A DNA stretch of 64,000 bases from Lysobacterales bacterium PRO7 (GTDB taxonomy: Bacteria; Pseudomonadota; Gammaproteobacteria; Xanthomonadales; Rhodanobacteraceae). The stretch spans positions 30,012-94,011 of the forward strand of contig QWHH01000010.1 in assembly GCA_021404785.1 (NCBI GenBank), read 5' to 3'. Each line of letters starts with the position of its first letter. Positions within the stretch are counted from its first letter, which is position 1. The position numbers and the translations under genes are program-made. Of this stretch, positions 19,413 through 28,706 are shown in pieces. The notes below the pieces were generated by a model. The model had not been told where the DNA came from. It did no database searches and saw only the letters and a list, made by a program, of their open reading frames with translations.

Positions 19413-19943
19413 TCATGTCAGTGCGTCGTGCAGAAAGGCACGTGCGAACGCCCAGTCGCGATCCGCGGTGCGCCGGGTCACGCCGAGCTGTTCGGCCACC
19501 TGTTCCAGGGGCAGGCCGGCGAAGTAGCGCAACTCGACCACGCGTGCGGCGCGTGTGTCGGCGACTTCCAATCGCGTCAGCGCGGCATCCAGGGCCAGTG
19601 CGCTTTGCGCGTCGTCGATGGCGAGGCGGCCGTCGCTGCCGGTCAGGGTGACCGCGATCCAGCCGCCGCCGGCGCATTGGCGCAAGTGGTCGCGCGCGCG
19701 GTCGGCGAGCAGATGGCGCATGGCGCGCGCGGCGTAGGCGAAGAATTGCGCCGGGTGGGAAAACTTCAGTTCATCCTGCGCGCCAATACGCAGATACAGT
19801 TCGTGCACCAGCGCAGTGGTGTCCAGCGTGCCGCGCTCCCGCGCGCCGAGCTGGCGCGCCGCCATCGCTTTCAGGCGCGCATAGACCGCATCGAACAAGG
19901 CGTCCGCCGTTTCCGGTGCATTGCGCGAAGTGGACTCGGGCAT
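19413..19943 (-). CDS. ECF-family RNA polymerase sigma factor (kinase-linked type)
   Basis: A 176-residue sigma factor with the two expected parts. Region 2 covers about residues 12-90, including ALVHELYLRI and FFAYAARAMRHLLADRARD, the -10 recognition helix. Region 4 covers about 115-174, including VVELRYFAGLPLEQVAEQLGVTRRTADRDW, the -35-binding helix-turn-helix. The ALVHELYLR signature is typical of the ECF group genetically linked to Ser/Thr kinases (TIGR02999-like, ECF43). No anti-sigma gene is adjacent; the nearby kinase is the likely activator. The four TGTCGCAA-N13-GCGTT sites around this locus are the likely targets, which is inference. No copy of the motif lies before the sigma gene itself. 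Confidence 0.92.
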   Translation of the reverse strand: MPESTSRNAPETADALFDAVYARLKAMAARQLGARERGTLDTTALVHELYLRIGAQDELKFSHPAQFFAYAARAMRHLLADRARDHLRQCAGGGWIAVTLTGSDGRLAIDDAQSALALDAALTRLEVADTRAARVVELRYFAGLPLEQVAEQLGVTRRTADRDWAFARAFLHDALT

Positions 19944-20032
19944 GCGTCCATTCTAGGGCGATTGCTGCGCCGCGGCGTGGCAAACCGTCACGCTTCGCGT
20001 ATTAAGGCCCGATCCGATGAGGGGGAGGGTGG

Positions 20033-20061
20033 CCCGCCGCGAGCAATCGCGGCGGGTTTTT
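20033..20061 (+). terminator. Strong rho-independent terminator with no obvious gene upstream
   Basis: A 9-bp perfect GC stem (CCCGCCGCG / CGCGGCGGG) with a six-base loop is followed by TTTTT. It faces the plus strand, 34 bases before glnE. The nearest upstream plus-strand gene ends at 13553, so the terminator either insulates glnE or ends an unannotated short RNA from 19944-20032. Confidence 0.88.
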
Positions 20062-20095
20062 ACGTTCTGGCGGCTTGATCGTGCACAATCGCGCC

Positions 20096-22921
20096 ATGTC
20101 CGCGCGCGCAAATCTTGACGACTTCGTGCAGGCGCGCTACGCGCAGGTGCTGGCGCGTTGCCGCGCGGCCGGCGTGGTGCTGCACGATGACGCGGGCGTG
20201 GCCGAGCATGTGCAACGCGTGCTGTTGGCAAGCGATTTCGCGTTCGATGCCTGCGTGCGCGATCCGCACCTGCTCGATGCCGCGGGACTGGCGCGCATGG
20301 CCGATCCGCGCCATGCCGATACGCGAACGTTACGCTTGACCGAGGCGCTGGACGAGGCTGTTGCGATGGCGGTTTTGCGCCGCTATCGCCGCGCTGAATC
20401 GCTGCGCCTGATCTGGCGCGACGTCAACGCTCTGGACGGCGTCGAGCAGACCCTGGCCGGGGCCAGCGCGCTCGCCGAAACCTGCTTAGGCGTCGCGCTT
20501 GCCTTCGCCGAATCCGTATTGGCGCGACGCCACGGCACGCCGCGCAACGCCGAAGGCGTGGCGCAGCGGCTCGTCGTGATCGCGATGGGCAAGCTTGGCG
20601 GCGGCGAGCTGAATTTTTCCTCCGACATCGATCTCATCCTCGCCTTCGCGGAAAACGGCGCGAGCGACGGCGAGCGTCCACTGGCCAACGAAGCGTACTT
20701 CGCGCGCCTCGGCCAGCTGCTGGTCAAGCTGCTCGCCGAGATCACCGCCGATGGTTACGTCTTTCGCGTCGACTTGCGCCTGCGCCCGTTCGGCAATGCC
20801 GGCCGCGTCGCCTTGCCGTTTGCCGCCATGGAGCAGTACTACCAGCGCGAGGGCCGCGACTGGGAGCGCTATGCCTGGATCAAGGCACGGCCGGTCGCTG
20901 GCGACATCGCCGCGGGCAAGCGCCTGCTCGAGGCGCTGCGCCCCTTCGTCTACCGCAAATACCTGGATTACACCGCGTTCGCCGGCTTGCGCGAGATGAA
21001 ATCGCTGATCGACGCCGAAGTCGTGCGCAAGGACCTGGCCGCGAACCTGAAACTCGGCCCCGGGGGAATCCGCGAAATCGAATTCGTCGTGCAGCTGCTG
21101 CAACTGATCCGCGGTGGGCGCGAGCCGGGCTTGCGCGAAACCGGCCTGCTGCCGGCGCTCGCCGCCTGCGAGCGCATCGGTGCGCTCGCCACCGTGAGCG
21201 CAAACCGCCTGCGCGACGCTTACCGCTTCCTGCGCCGCATCGAAAACCGCTTGCAGATGCTGCGCGACGAACAGACCCACGAATTGCCGGACGACGATTT
21301 CCTGCGCACGCGCATTGCCGTCGCAGCAGGGTTCGCCGGCTGGAACGCGCTCGAGGACGAACTTGCGCGCGTGCGCGCCGCGGTCGCAGCGGAATTCGCG
21401 GACCGTCTCGGCACCGAAAAACCCGCGCCAGCCGTGGATGTGGACGCAGCCGTCGCCTTTTGGCAGGCGGCACTTCGCGGCGAAGCGCAGCCGGCGCAGC
21501 TTCGCGCGCTCGGTTTTGGCGATGCGGAAAACCTGCACGCGGCGCTGCAGGCGCTCGCCACCGGCGCCGGCGCGCGCGCATTGTCGGCGCGCGGACGCGG
21601 ACGCCTGGATCGACTCGTGCCGCACCTGCTGCAGGCGGCGGCAGCGAGCGTTGCGCCCGATGCCTGCTTGAATCGCCTCATGCAATTGCTGCATTCCGTG
21701 TTACGCCGTTCCGCGTATCTTGCCTTGCTCGAAGAACGTCCCGCCGCGCGGACACGACTGGTGGACGTCTTCGCCGGCAGCGCGTTGCTTGCCGAGCGCG
21801 TGATCGCGCATCCGCTGCTGCTGGACGACCTGCTGGCTCCCGCGGGTGAGGACGGCATGCCGGATCGCGCTGCGCTCGACGCGCAGATCGCGCGGCGACT
21901 GGCCCAGCACGACCCCGGCGATGCGGAAGGCGCGATCGAAATTTTGCAGGAGGAAAAACAAAGCGCGGCGTTTCGCATCGGCTTGGCCTGTCGCGGCGGC
22001 GCAGACGCCGTCGCCAGCGCGCGCGCCTTGGGCGAGACGGCGCAGTCGATCGTCGCGTATGCCTTGCAGCTGGCGCAGGACGACCTCGCCCGCGCACACG
22101 GACGCCTGCCCGGCGGCATCGCCGTGATCGGCTACGGCAGCCTCGGCGGCGCGGAGCTTGGATTTGCATCCGACCTGGACCTGGTTTTCGTCTACGCCAG
22201 CGCGCTGGCGCAGGCCGAAAGCGACGGCGCGCGGCCGCTGGAAGGCGCGCGCTATTTCGCGCGCATCGCCCAGCGCGTGGTGCACTGGCTGACGACGCAG
22301 ACGCGCGCGGGAAAACTCTACGACGTCGATGTGCGCCTGCGTCCGGACGGCGGCAAGGGCTTGCTCGTCGTCGGCATCGCCGCGTTTGCCGAATACCTGC
22401 GCGAACGCGCCTGGATCTGGGAATCGCAGGCGCTGGTACGCGCGCGGCCGATCGCCGGCGACGCGGATGCTTGCGCGAAATTTTCAGCGTTGCGCGCGGA
22501 TTGGCTGGCGCAGCCACGCGAACCTGCGCAGGTGCGCGCCGAAGTCGGCGCCATGCGCGTGCGCTGGCGCGCCGAGCGCGATCGTTCGACGAGCACGATG
22601 CTGGATTTGAAGCAGGGCGCCGGAGCGTTGCTCGACATCGAATTCATCCTGCAAACACTGGTGCTGCTACATGCGCACGAACATGCCACATTGTTGAGCA
22701 GCGGCAATAGCGCGGAATTGATCGCAGTGTGCGGACGCGTTGGCGTCCTTGCCGATGACGATGCGCGCGATCTCGCGCAAGCGCACGCCACGCTGCTCAA
22801 ACGTGCGCTGGATTGCACGCTGGATGCGCGCCCGCGACTGGCCCCGCGCGATGCCGAACTGGAGCTACACGCGCAAGCCGTGTTGCGGATTGCGACGGTG
22901 ATTGGCTTGCGATTCGGCTAA
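20096..22921 (+). CDS. glnE: Bifunctional glutamine synthetase adenylyltransferase/deadenylylase
   Basis: A 941-residue enzyme that attaches AMP to, and removes it from, glutamine synthetase in response to PII and glutamine. Both nucleotidyltransferase domains are present with intact metal motifs: GGGELNFSSDIDL near residue 167 (deadenylylase half) and GGAELGFASDLDL near residue 683 (adenylylase half). Length is normal. The ATG at 20096 is six bases after a -10-like CACAAT, so the message may be leaderless. The gene's end overlaps the convergent ELM1-family gene by four bases. Confidence 0.97.
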   Translation: MSARANLDDFVQARYAQVLARCRAAGVVLHDDAGVAEHVQRVLLASDFAFDACVRDPHLLDAAGLARMADPRHADTRTLRLTEALDEAVAMAVLRRYRRAESLRLIWRDVNALDGVEQTLAGASALAETCLGVALAFAESVLARRHGTPRNAEGVAQRLVVIAMGKLGGGELNFSSDIDLILAFAENGASDGERPLANEAYFARLGQLLVKLLAEITADGYVFRVDLRLRPFGNAGRVALPFAAMEQYYQREGRDWERYAWIKARPVAGDIAAGKRLLEALRPFVYRKYLDYTAFAGLREMKSLIDAEVVRKDLAANLKLGPGGIREIEFVVQLLQLIRGGREPGLRETGLLPALAACERIGALATVSANRLRDAYRFLRRIENRLQMLRDEQTHELPDDDFLRTRIAVAAGFAGWNALEDELARVRAAVAAEFADRLGTEKPAPAVDVDAAVAFWQAALRGEAQPAQLRALGFGDAENLHAALQALATGAGARALSARGRGRLDRLVPHLLQAAAASVAPDACLNRLMQLLHSVLRRSAYLALLEERPAARTRLVDVFAGSALLAERVIAHPLLLDDLLAPAGEDGMPDRAALDAQIARRLAQHDPGDAEGAIEILQEEKQSAAFRIGLACRGGADAVASARALGETAQSIVAYALQLAQDDLARAHGRLPGGIAVIGYGSLGGAELGFASDLDLVFVYASALAQAESDGARPLEGARYFARIAQRVVHWLTTQTRAGKLYDVDVRLRPDGGKGLLVVGIAAFAEYLRERAWIWESQALVRARPIAGDADACAKFSALRADWLAQPREPAQVRAEVGAMRVRWRAERDRSTSTMLDLKQGAGALLDIEFILQTLVLLHAHEHATLLSSGNSAELIAVCGRVGVLADDDARDLAQAHATLLKRALDCTLDARPRLAPRDAELELHAQAVLRIATVIGLRFG

Positions 22922-23937
22922 TCGGCAGTCAGCGCAGCGACCACGTCGGATCGCGTGGATTCCAGCACGTGCCAGACCTTGCTCGCCACCGCGGCGAGTT
23001 CGCGCAATGGCGGTGGTTGTCGCAAAGTGGAAAAATCCACATTGGCATCGAGCGCGTGCAGCCAGCCTTGCGCGCGCAACTCGGCGTGCAGGCCGGTCAA
23101 TTTGCCGCGCGCGGATTCCGGCAGCAAGGTGAAAACCGGTTTGCCGGTCGCGCAGGCTTCCGACAGCATGTTGACCGAATCGGGCGTGACCGCGATGCGG
23201 TCGGCGGCGGACAGATAGCCTTGATACGGATTCTCGCCGTCCGCGGTGCCGTTCCAGAAATGCACGCAGGTTGCGCTCAGGCGTTCGCGCGACATCCGCC
23301 GCCATGATTCCGGCGTGCGCCGCGACGTGGAAACAAGCAGGCTGCCGCCGTTGCGTTCGACGAGTGCATTGATGCGCGACAGAAATGTATCGAACCACGC
23401 GTTGCTCATGTCCAGGCCGCGGCGCGGGCCGCCGATCAGCACCGTCATTCGCGGCTGCGGCAGTTGCGCCAACATCGGAAAACGCGCGCTGCCATCGACC
23501 AGCCAGTCCGCGTCCACCGGATTGAGCGCGCCGAGGGTCTGGATCACGTTCGCGCCTGCCAGCGCATCATGGCGCGGCGCGACGACGAGGTCGAAATGCT
23601 TCGGGTCGATGCGCGGATCGAGAATCTGTACGGTGAAGGTTTTGCCGGCGCTCGCCTGGCGCAGCCAGCGCGTCAGCGTGGCGGCGTCGCGGCCACATCC
23701 GATGACCAGGGCGGGCCAGGGCGCGTGCAGGCGCTGGCGCAATTCCGGCGCGACGCCAAAGCGCAGTCCGGCGGTGAGGCGCGGCGCGAACCAGCGCCAT
23801 GGCATGCGCAATCGCGCACATCGGGTTTCCGCCTCGATTTGCATTGCTCGCGCCAACGCCTGCGCCTGGCGCACATTGCCGGCGGCGCCGTCGGTCACGA
23901 TCCAGCACGCAGGGGGTTGCAAAACGGATTCCGGCAC
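22918..23937 (-). CDS. ELM1/GtrOC1-family putative glycosyltransferase
   Basis: A 339-residue protein with the opening CWIVTDGAAGNVRQAQALA and the later segments VIGCGRDAA, VAPRHD, VLIGGPRRG and SVNMLSEACATGKPVF that mark the ELM1 family (formerly DUF1022). The fold resembles a GT-B glycosyltransferase, and bacterial members occur near LPS and cell-envelope genes. The GTG at 23937 is preferred since it follows AGGA by eight bases and starts just before the conserved N terminus; an ATG at 23988 would add a basic extension. The substrate is unknown. Confidence 0.75.
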   Translation of the reverse strand: MPESVLQPPACWIVTDGAAGNVRQAQALARAMQIEAETRCARLRMPWRWFAPRLTAGLRFGVAPELRQRLHAPWPALVIGCGRDAATLTRWLRQASAGKTFTVQILDPRIDPKHFDLVVAPRHDALAGANVIQTLGALNPVDADWLVDGSARFPMLAQLPQPRMTVLIGGPRRGLDMSNAWFDTFLSRINALVERNGGSLLVSTSRRTPESWRRMSRERLSATCVHFWNGTADGENPYQGYLSAADRIAVTPDSVNMLSEACATGKPVFTLLPESARGKLTGLHAELRAQGWLHALDANVDFSTLRQPPPLRELAAVASKVWHVLESTRSDVVAALTAD

Positions 23938-24069
23938 CGCAGATGTCCTGACACGGATTCGGCCATGATGCCGAGTTCGCGCTGCCATCGGCAAGTTGAA
24001 TATTTCTTAATGCCTGTTGGGCTACACTCGGCCCGCTCGTTTCGCCCCAGTCCGCACAGGAGTATGCCC

Positions 24070-24648
24070 ATGTTCGCCCGCCGTTTGTTGCTCGCATCCC
24101 TGCTCGTCGCGAGCGCCTCTGTCTTCGCCGCGCCGCAGACTTTCACCATCGACCCGAACCATACCCAGGTGTCGTTCACCTACAATCATTTCGGATTTTC
24201 CAACCCGACCGGCCGCATGGAAGACATCAAGGGAACCGTGGTCGTCGATCAGGCCGACTGGGACAAGTCGTCAGTCACGGTGACCATGCCGTTGTCGGGC
24301 CTGCACACCGGCGTGGCGAAACTCGACGAACACCTGAAGACGCCGGATTTCTTCGACGCCGCCAAGTATCCGGATATCACCTTCAAGAGCACGCATGTGA
24401 CCAAGACCGGCACCGAAACGCTCGACATCGCCGGCGATCTGACCGTGCACGGCGTGACCAAGCCGGTGACCTTGCACGCACGCGTGAACAAGATCGGCGA
24501 GAACAAGATGATCGGTTCGCAGACCGCGGGTTTCGACGCCGACACGACACTGAAGCGTTCGGAGTTCGGGCTGAAGATGTACGTACCCGCGGTCAGCGAC
24601 GAGGTGAAGATTCACATCACGCTGTCGGCGGATCTTGCAAAGAACTGA
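24070..24648 (+). CDS. yceI: YceI-family periplasmic lipid-binding protein
   Basis: A 192-residue exported protein. The ATG at 24070 is chosen over 24064 because the AGGAG site (24058-24062) is seven bases away. A signal peptide (about 1-20, ending FAA) is followed by the YceI lipocalin-like barrel: FTIDPNHTQVSFTYNHFGFS, the DWDKSSVTVTMPLSGL strand, and SEFGLKMYVPAVSDEVKI near the end. Family members bind polyisoprenoids or quinones in the periplasm; the physiological role is uncertain. Confidence 0.93.
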   Translation: MFARRLLLASLLVASASVFAAPQTFTIDPNHTQVSFTYNHFGFSNPTGRMEDIKGTVVVDQADWDKSSVTVTMPLSGLHTGVAKLDEHLKTPDFFDAAKYPDITFKSTHVTKTGTETLDIAGDLTVHGVTKPVTLHARVNKIGENKMIGSQTAGFDADTTLKRSEFGLKMYVPAVSDEVKIHITLSADLAKN

Positions 24649-24664
24649 TGCGCCGATTGCCTTC

Positions 24665-24688
24665 GCCTCTCCCGCGCGCGGGAGAGGC
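24665..24688. repeat. 24-bp perfect palindrome between convergent genes
   Basis: The two 12-base arms GCCTCTCCCGCG and CGCGGGAGAGGC are contiguous. It lies between yceI and the convergent Yip1 gene and could act as a bidirectional transcript-end hairpin, though no T run follows on either strand. It may instead be a dispersed intergenic repeat, which cannot be judged from one copy. Confidence 0.6.
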
Positions 24689-24718
24689 CGCCGCGCCATG
24701 CGCGGCGGGTTGAGCGGG

Positions 24719-25981
24719 CTACTGGTTCTTCACGCCCTGGTTCTTCAGTGCTTCGAGGCCGGCGAGGTTGATGCTGCCGACTGCGGCCTTGAGCTGGTCG
24801 ATGCTGTCGGCGTTGCCGTTGACTTTCACGCTGAAGCGGTCGCCGAGGACGATGCTGAACTCGCCGTCCTTGTTCTGGCTGTCCCACTGCTCGTGGACGA
24901 GGCGGCCGTCCTGCTTGTAGGTCTTGTCGTAGCCGTGGTCGGTTTCCTGCGAGGATTCCACGCCGACCGCGCCGGCCAGCGCCATGATGCCCTTGGCACT
25001 GCCGGTATCGGCGATTTCCAGGTGCAGGCTGCGCTGGCCATCCGAATAGGTGGCAGTCGCGTTGGACACCTGCATGCCCATCGCGCCATTGCGCTCGACC
25101 GACATGGACGTGCGTTTCATGCCGTCCAGGGTTTCCGGCACGAACGGCTTGAGTGCGTCCGGCGCGAGCGCCTCGACCTGCGAGCCGCCGCCAAGCACGG
25201 CGCCGAGCATCTGGCCGGTCGCCTGCGCCTGCGCGTTGGCGTCGCCGGATTTCTGCGCGGCTTCCATGTTCTTGCTCGCCTTCTCAGCCGCCGCGCCCAT
25301 TGCCGCGAGCTTGCCGAGCGCACTGTTGGAATCGATGCTGACGCTGCCGTTGTCGCTGCTGCCGATGTGGATGCCGCTACTGGCCGCGCCGAACATCGCC
25401 GCACCGGTGAAACTGGCGACGATGAGCATGAGGATCCAGCCCAGCACGATCGCGCAGATGATGCTGACCGCGGTATAGCCGCCGGCCTTTTCAGGCGGAC
25501 ACTTCATCGTGTTCGGCAGGGCCAGGTACAGCAGGTAGATCGAATAGATGCCGCCGGCGAGCGCGATCAGTGCGCCGAGCCCCATGCCGAGGATGACGCC
25601 GACGCCAGCGATCCAGCTCGCAGTGTAGGCGTAGGCGACGGTCTTGAGCGCCTGCACCTGGTTCTTCTGCGCGCCGAAGGTTCCGGCCAGCGCGTCGATG
25701 ATCAGCGCCATCACGAAGACCATCAGCAGCGACAGCACGTAATACACGATCATGCCGGTAATGCCGGCACCGATGCCGGTGTGCACGGTGACGCCGAACC
25801 AGGTGCTGCCGATGAGGCTGTTCTTGATGAAGCCGAACACGGCCGGAATCGCTGCCAGCACCACGATGTAGTTGAGGTACAGGCTCTGTACCGTTTCCGT
25901 TTCGCCCGCGATCACGGGCCATTCGGTCTTCGGCGTCAACAAGATGTTCTTTGCGCGCGCGATGAGCTTGTTGAAATCCAC
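24719..25981 (-). CDS. Yip1-family membrane protein with long C-terminal domain
   Basis: A 420-residue membrane protein. The GTG at 25981 follows GGGGAGA by six bases and gives the conserved start DFNKLIARAKNILLTPKTEWPVIA, typical of bacterial YIP1 proteins. About five hydrophobic helices lie between residues 35 and 215. The remaining half (about 220-420) is polar, Ala/Ser-rich and probably periplasmic, with no recognised domain. Function is unknown. Confidence 0.78.
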   Translation of the reverse strand: MDFNKLIARAKNILLTPKTEWPVIAGETETVQSLYLNYIVVLAAIPAVFGFIKNSLIGSTWFGVTVHTGIGAGITGMIVYYVLSLLMVFVMALIIDALAGTFGAQKNQVQALKTVAYAYTASWIAGVGVILGMGLGALIALAGGIYSIYLLYLALPNTMKCPPEKAGGYTAVSIICAIVLGWILMLIVASFTGAAMFGAASSGIHIGSSDNGSVSIDSNSALGKLAAMGAAAEKASKNMEAAQKSGDANAQAQATGQMLGAVLGGGSQVEALAPDALKPFVPETLDGMKRTSMSVERNGAMGMQVSNATATYSDGQRSLHLEIADTGSAKGIMALAGAVGVESSQETDHGYDKTYKQDGRLVHEQWDSQNKDGEFSIVLGDRFSVKVNGNADSIDQLKAAVGSINLAGLEALKNQGVKNQ

Positions 25982-26149
25982 GATCAGTCTCCCCGTTGAA
26001 GCCCCTGTGTCCGCGCATCTTACTAGGTTCAGCGCCAAAAATAATCGCACCGGTTCGTGACATGGGCGTGATCCGGCTCACGCCTGCCACGCCGATTGGT
26101 GCGCATCTTGCTAGACTTGTTGCATCGCATTGCCGCCGCAGGATTGACC

Positions 26150-26365
26150 ATGTCCGCCACCGCAGCTTCCGTTTCCGGCGCCGTCCGGCTCATTCCGGCC
26201 AACGCCGAGCATCGCTATAACGTCACCCACGCCGACCTGCCGCTGTCGTGCCCGATGCCGGGCATGAGCCTGTGGAATTCGCATCCCAAGGTCTATCTCC
26301 CGGTCGAAGCCACCGGCACCGCGCAGTGCCCCTACTGCAGCGCGGTGTACACCCTGACCGATTGA
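26150..26365 (+). CDS. CHCC-type zinc-finger protein
   Basis: A 71-residue protein with the zf-CHCC pattern C34, H45, C60-x2-C63, as in the C-terminal domain of the mitochondrial complex I subunit NDUFS6. The start at 26150 follows AGGA at six bases. Free-standing bacterial copies are frequent in Proteobacteria and often sit near LPS genes, as here: the glycosyltransferase gene starts eight bases downstream. Zinc binding is predicted; the role is not known. Confidence 0.85.
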   Translation: MSATAASVSGAVRLIPANAEHRYNVTHADLPLSCPMPGMSLWNSHPKVYLPVEATGTAQCPYCSAVYTLTD

Positions 26366-26373
26366 GGCCGCGC

Positions 26374-27486
26374 ATGTCGCAGCGGCGCTTGACTGTCGTG
26401 CAACTGCTACCGGCGCTGAACGCCGGCGGTGTGGAGCGATCGACCCTGGAAATCGGCGCCGCGCTGGTCACGGCCGGGCATCGTTCCATCGTGATCAGCG
26501 CCGGTGGCCGCCTGGTCGAACGCCTCACTGCGCAAGGCAGCGAGCATGTCGCGCTGGATATCGGCCGCAAGTCGCTGTTGACCCTGCGCCACAGCGGCAC
26601 ATTGCGCCATCTGTTTGCGCAAATCGCGCCCGACATCGTGCATGCGCGCTCGCGCCTGCCGGCGTGGCTGGCCTGGCGTGCGCTGCGAAAAATGCCCGCG
26701 CCAAAGCCGCACTTTCTCACGACCGTGCACGGTCTGAATTCGCCGGGCTGGTACAGCTCGATCCTCACCCGCGGCGAGCGCGTGATTTGCGTATCGAACA
26801 CGGTCCGCGACCATGTGTTGCGCCACTACCCGCAGACCGAACCTGCGCGCCTGACGGTGATTCCGCGTGGTGTGGATCCGGTGGATTTCCCGTTCGGCTA
26901 CGCACCGGACGAAGAATGGCGCAAGGCGTTTTTCGCGCAATTTCCGCAACTGGCGACCGGACAGCTGTTGACCTTGCCTGGCCGCGGCACGCGCCTGAAG
27001 GGCCATGCCGATGCGATCGAACTTCTGGCCGGACTAGTCGCGCGCGGGCTGGACTGCAAACTGCTCTTGCTCGGCGCCGACGAACACGGACGTACGGTCT
27101 ACTTGCGCGAATTGCGTGCGTTGGCGCAGCAGCGTGGAGTCGCGCAGCGCCTGGTGATCACGCCGCCACGTGATGACGTGCGCGAAATCTATGCCGTGTC
27201 GAACCTGGTGCTGCAACTGTCGACCAAACCCGAGGCGTTCGGCCGCACCGTGGTCGAAGCCATCGCCCTGTGCCGGCCCGTGCTGGGTTATGCGCATGGC
27301 GGCGCCGGTGAATTGCTGGCCGAGTTGTATCCGGAAGGCCGTGTGCCGCCGGGCGACATCACGCGCCTGGTCGAGCGCGCCGCCGAACTGCTGCGCCTGG
27401 CGCCGCCGATAGCGCCGCTCAAGCGCTTTCGACTTGCCGACATGCAGGCAGCGACACTGGATCTGTACGCGCAAGTTTCCGGATGA
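26374..27486 (+). CDS. Family 4 glycosyltransferase, LPS-type
   Basis: A 370-residue GT-B enzyme. The N-terminal domain opens with LTVVQLLPALNAGGVERST, the donor-side loop seen in GT4 enzymes. The C-terminal domain has the sugar-nucleotide binding pattern LVLQLSTKPEAFGRTVVEA with the two glutamates E..E. It overlaps the O-antigen ligase gene by ATGA, so the two are translationally coupled. It probably adds a core or O-chain sugar to lipopolysaccharide; donor and acceptor are unknown. Confidence 0.87.
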   Translation: MSQRRLTVVQLLPALNAGGVERSTLEIGAALVTAGHRSIVISAGGRLVERLTAQGSEHVALDIGRKSLLTLRHSGTLRHLFAQIAPDIVHARSRLPAWLAWRALRKMPAPKPHFLTTVHGLNSPGWYSSILTRGERVICVSNTVRDHVLRHYPQTEPARLTVIPRGVDPVDFPFGYAPDEEWRKAFFAQFPQLATGQLLTLPGRGTRLKGHADAIELLAGLVARGLDCKLLLLGADEHGRTVYLRELRALAQQRGVAQRLVITPPRDDVREIYAVSNLVLQLSTKPEAFGRTVVEAIALCRPVLGYAHGGAGELLAELYPEGRVPPGDITRLVERAAELLRLAPPIAPLKRFRLADMQAATLDLYAQVSG

Positions 27487-28706
27487 AGGCGATGTGGCCG
27501 GCGTGGATCGTGCTCGGTGTGCTGGTCCTGCTGCCGGTCGGCCGCGCATCGGAAGCATTCATCGCGATCGGCGCGATCACCGGATTGATCCTCGCCTGGC
27601 GCGAACGCGCGCAACTGCGCTCACACGCTGGCGTGCGTCTGGCGATTGTCCTGTTTGGCTGCTACTGGCTGGCCGCGCTCATCTCCGCACCGGGCGCGGT
27701 CATGCCGGAAAAATCCTGGAGCACGGTCGCCGCGCTGCTGCGCTTTTTGCCGTTCGCAGTGTTCGCGTGTCTTGCCTTGCGCAAAACCGGTTGGTGGTCG
27801 CGTCTGAGCGATGCCTGCGCCGCAGTCGTGTTGCTCTGGCTGCTCGATGCCTGGGTGCAGATTCTGACTGGCTGGAGCATCGCCGGCGCGGAAACCGCTG
27901 ACCGCTTGTCCGGCATATTCGGCGCGGGCAACCTCAAGCTTGGGCCGGTGCTGGCGGTGCTGTCGCCGTTCGTGTTCGTCGCTGCGCGCCGGCGCTGGGG
28001 CTGGCGCGGACTGGCCGTTGCGTTCGTGTTCCAGTTGATGCCGATCCTGTTCGCCGGCTCGCGTTCGGGCTGGATCATGTACGCGCTGGTGGCGCTTGCG
28101 TTCGCATGGATGCAAACGCGCGCGCCGCTGCGCTTCGCGGCATGGGCGTTCGCCGCCGCCTGCGCGGCCGTGCTCGGCATTGCCGTCGCCTGGCAGCACT
28201 CGGGGCGCTTCGACGCGCGCTTCGATCGTACCCTGCTTGCGCTGCAAGGTTCCGAGCATGCGCTGGATACGGCGTCCGCGGGGCGCCTGCGCATCTGGAC
28301 CACGGCTGCGCGCATGTTCGCCGCGCATCCAGTCACGGGCGTTGGCGTGCGCGGGTTCCGCTATGCCTATCCGCAATACGCGCAAGCAGGCGATGCTTTC
28401 GTCGACGCGCAAACCGACGAAGGCGCCTATCACGCGCACCAGATCGTGCTCGAAGTGCTGAGCGAAACCGGCATCATCGGACTCGCGCTGTGGCTGATCG
28501 GCGCATTCTGCGCGATTCGCGCATGGTCGCGCGCGAGCGCGCATGCGCGTGAACGCGCGCTGGCGCCGGTGCTGGCGCTTGCCGTCATGACGTTTCCGCT
28601 CAACACGCATCTCGCGTTTTACTCGGCGTGGTGGGGGCTGTTGTTCTGGTGGTTGATCGCGCTGTATTGCGCGGCGCTGGCCGCGGACGATGACGCGCGT
28701 GCGTGA
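27483..28706 (+). CDS. O-antigen ligase-family membrane protein (WaaL/Wzy type)
   Basis: A 407-residue protein with about ten hydrophobic helices and one large periplasmic loop (about 230-325). The Wzy_C region is recognisable: FAGSRSGWIMYALVAL, then the conserved His segment HAHQIVLEVLSETGIIGL. These proteins either ligate O-antigen to lipid A-core or polymerise O-units; sequence alone does not separate them. It is coupled to the upstream glycosyltransferase (ATGA) and overlaps the downstream one by 17 bases, a tight three-gene LPS operon. Confidence 0.82.
   Translation: MKAMWPAWIVLGVLVLLPVGRASEAFIAIGAITGLILAWRERAQLRSHAGVRLAIVLFGCYWLAALISAPGAVMPEKSWSTVAALLRFLPFAVFACLALRKTGWWSRLSDACAAVVLLWLLDAWVQILTGWSIAGAETADRLSGIFGAGNLKLGPVLAVLSPFVFVAARRRWGWRGLAVAFVFQLMPILFAGSRSGWIMYALVALAFAWMQTRAPLRFAAWAFAAACAAVLGIAVAWQHSGRFDARFDRTLLALQGSEHALDTASAGRLRIWTTAARMFAAHPVTGVGVRGFRYAYPQYAQAGDAFVDAQTDEGAYHAHQIVLEVLSETGIIGLALWLIGAFCAIRAWSRASAHARERALAPVLALAVMTFPLNTHLAFYSAWWGLLFWWLIALYCAALAADDDARA

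Noticed and set aside
22880-22905. A further TTGCGAC (GTCGCAA on the minus strand) as a fifth ECF site
   Set aside because: It lies inside the end of glnE, begins CGTCGCAA instead of TGTCGCAA, and has no GCGTT at the required spacing.
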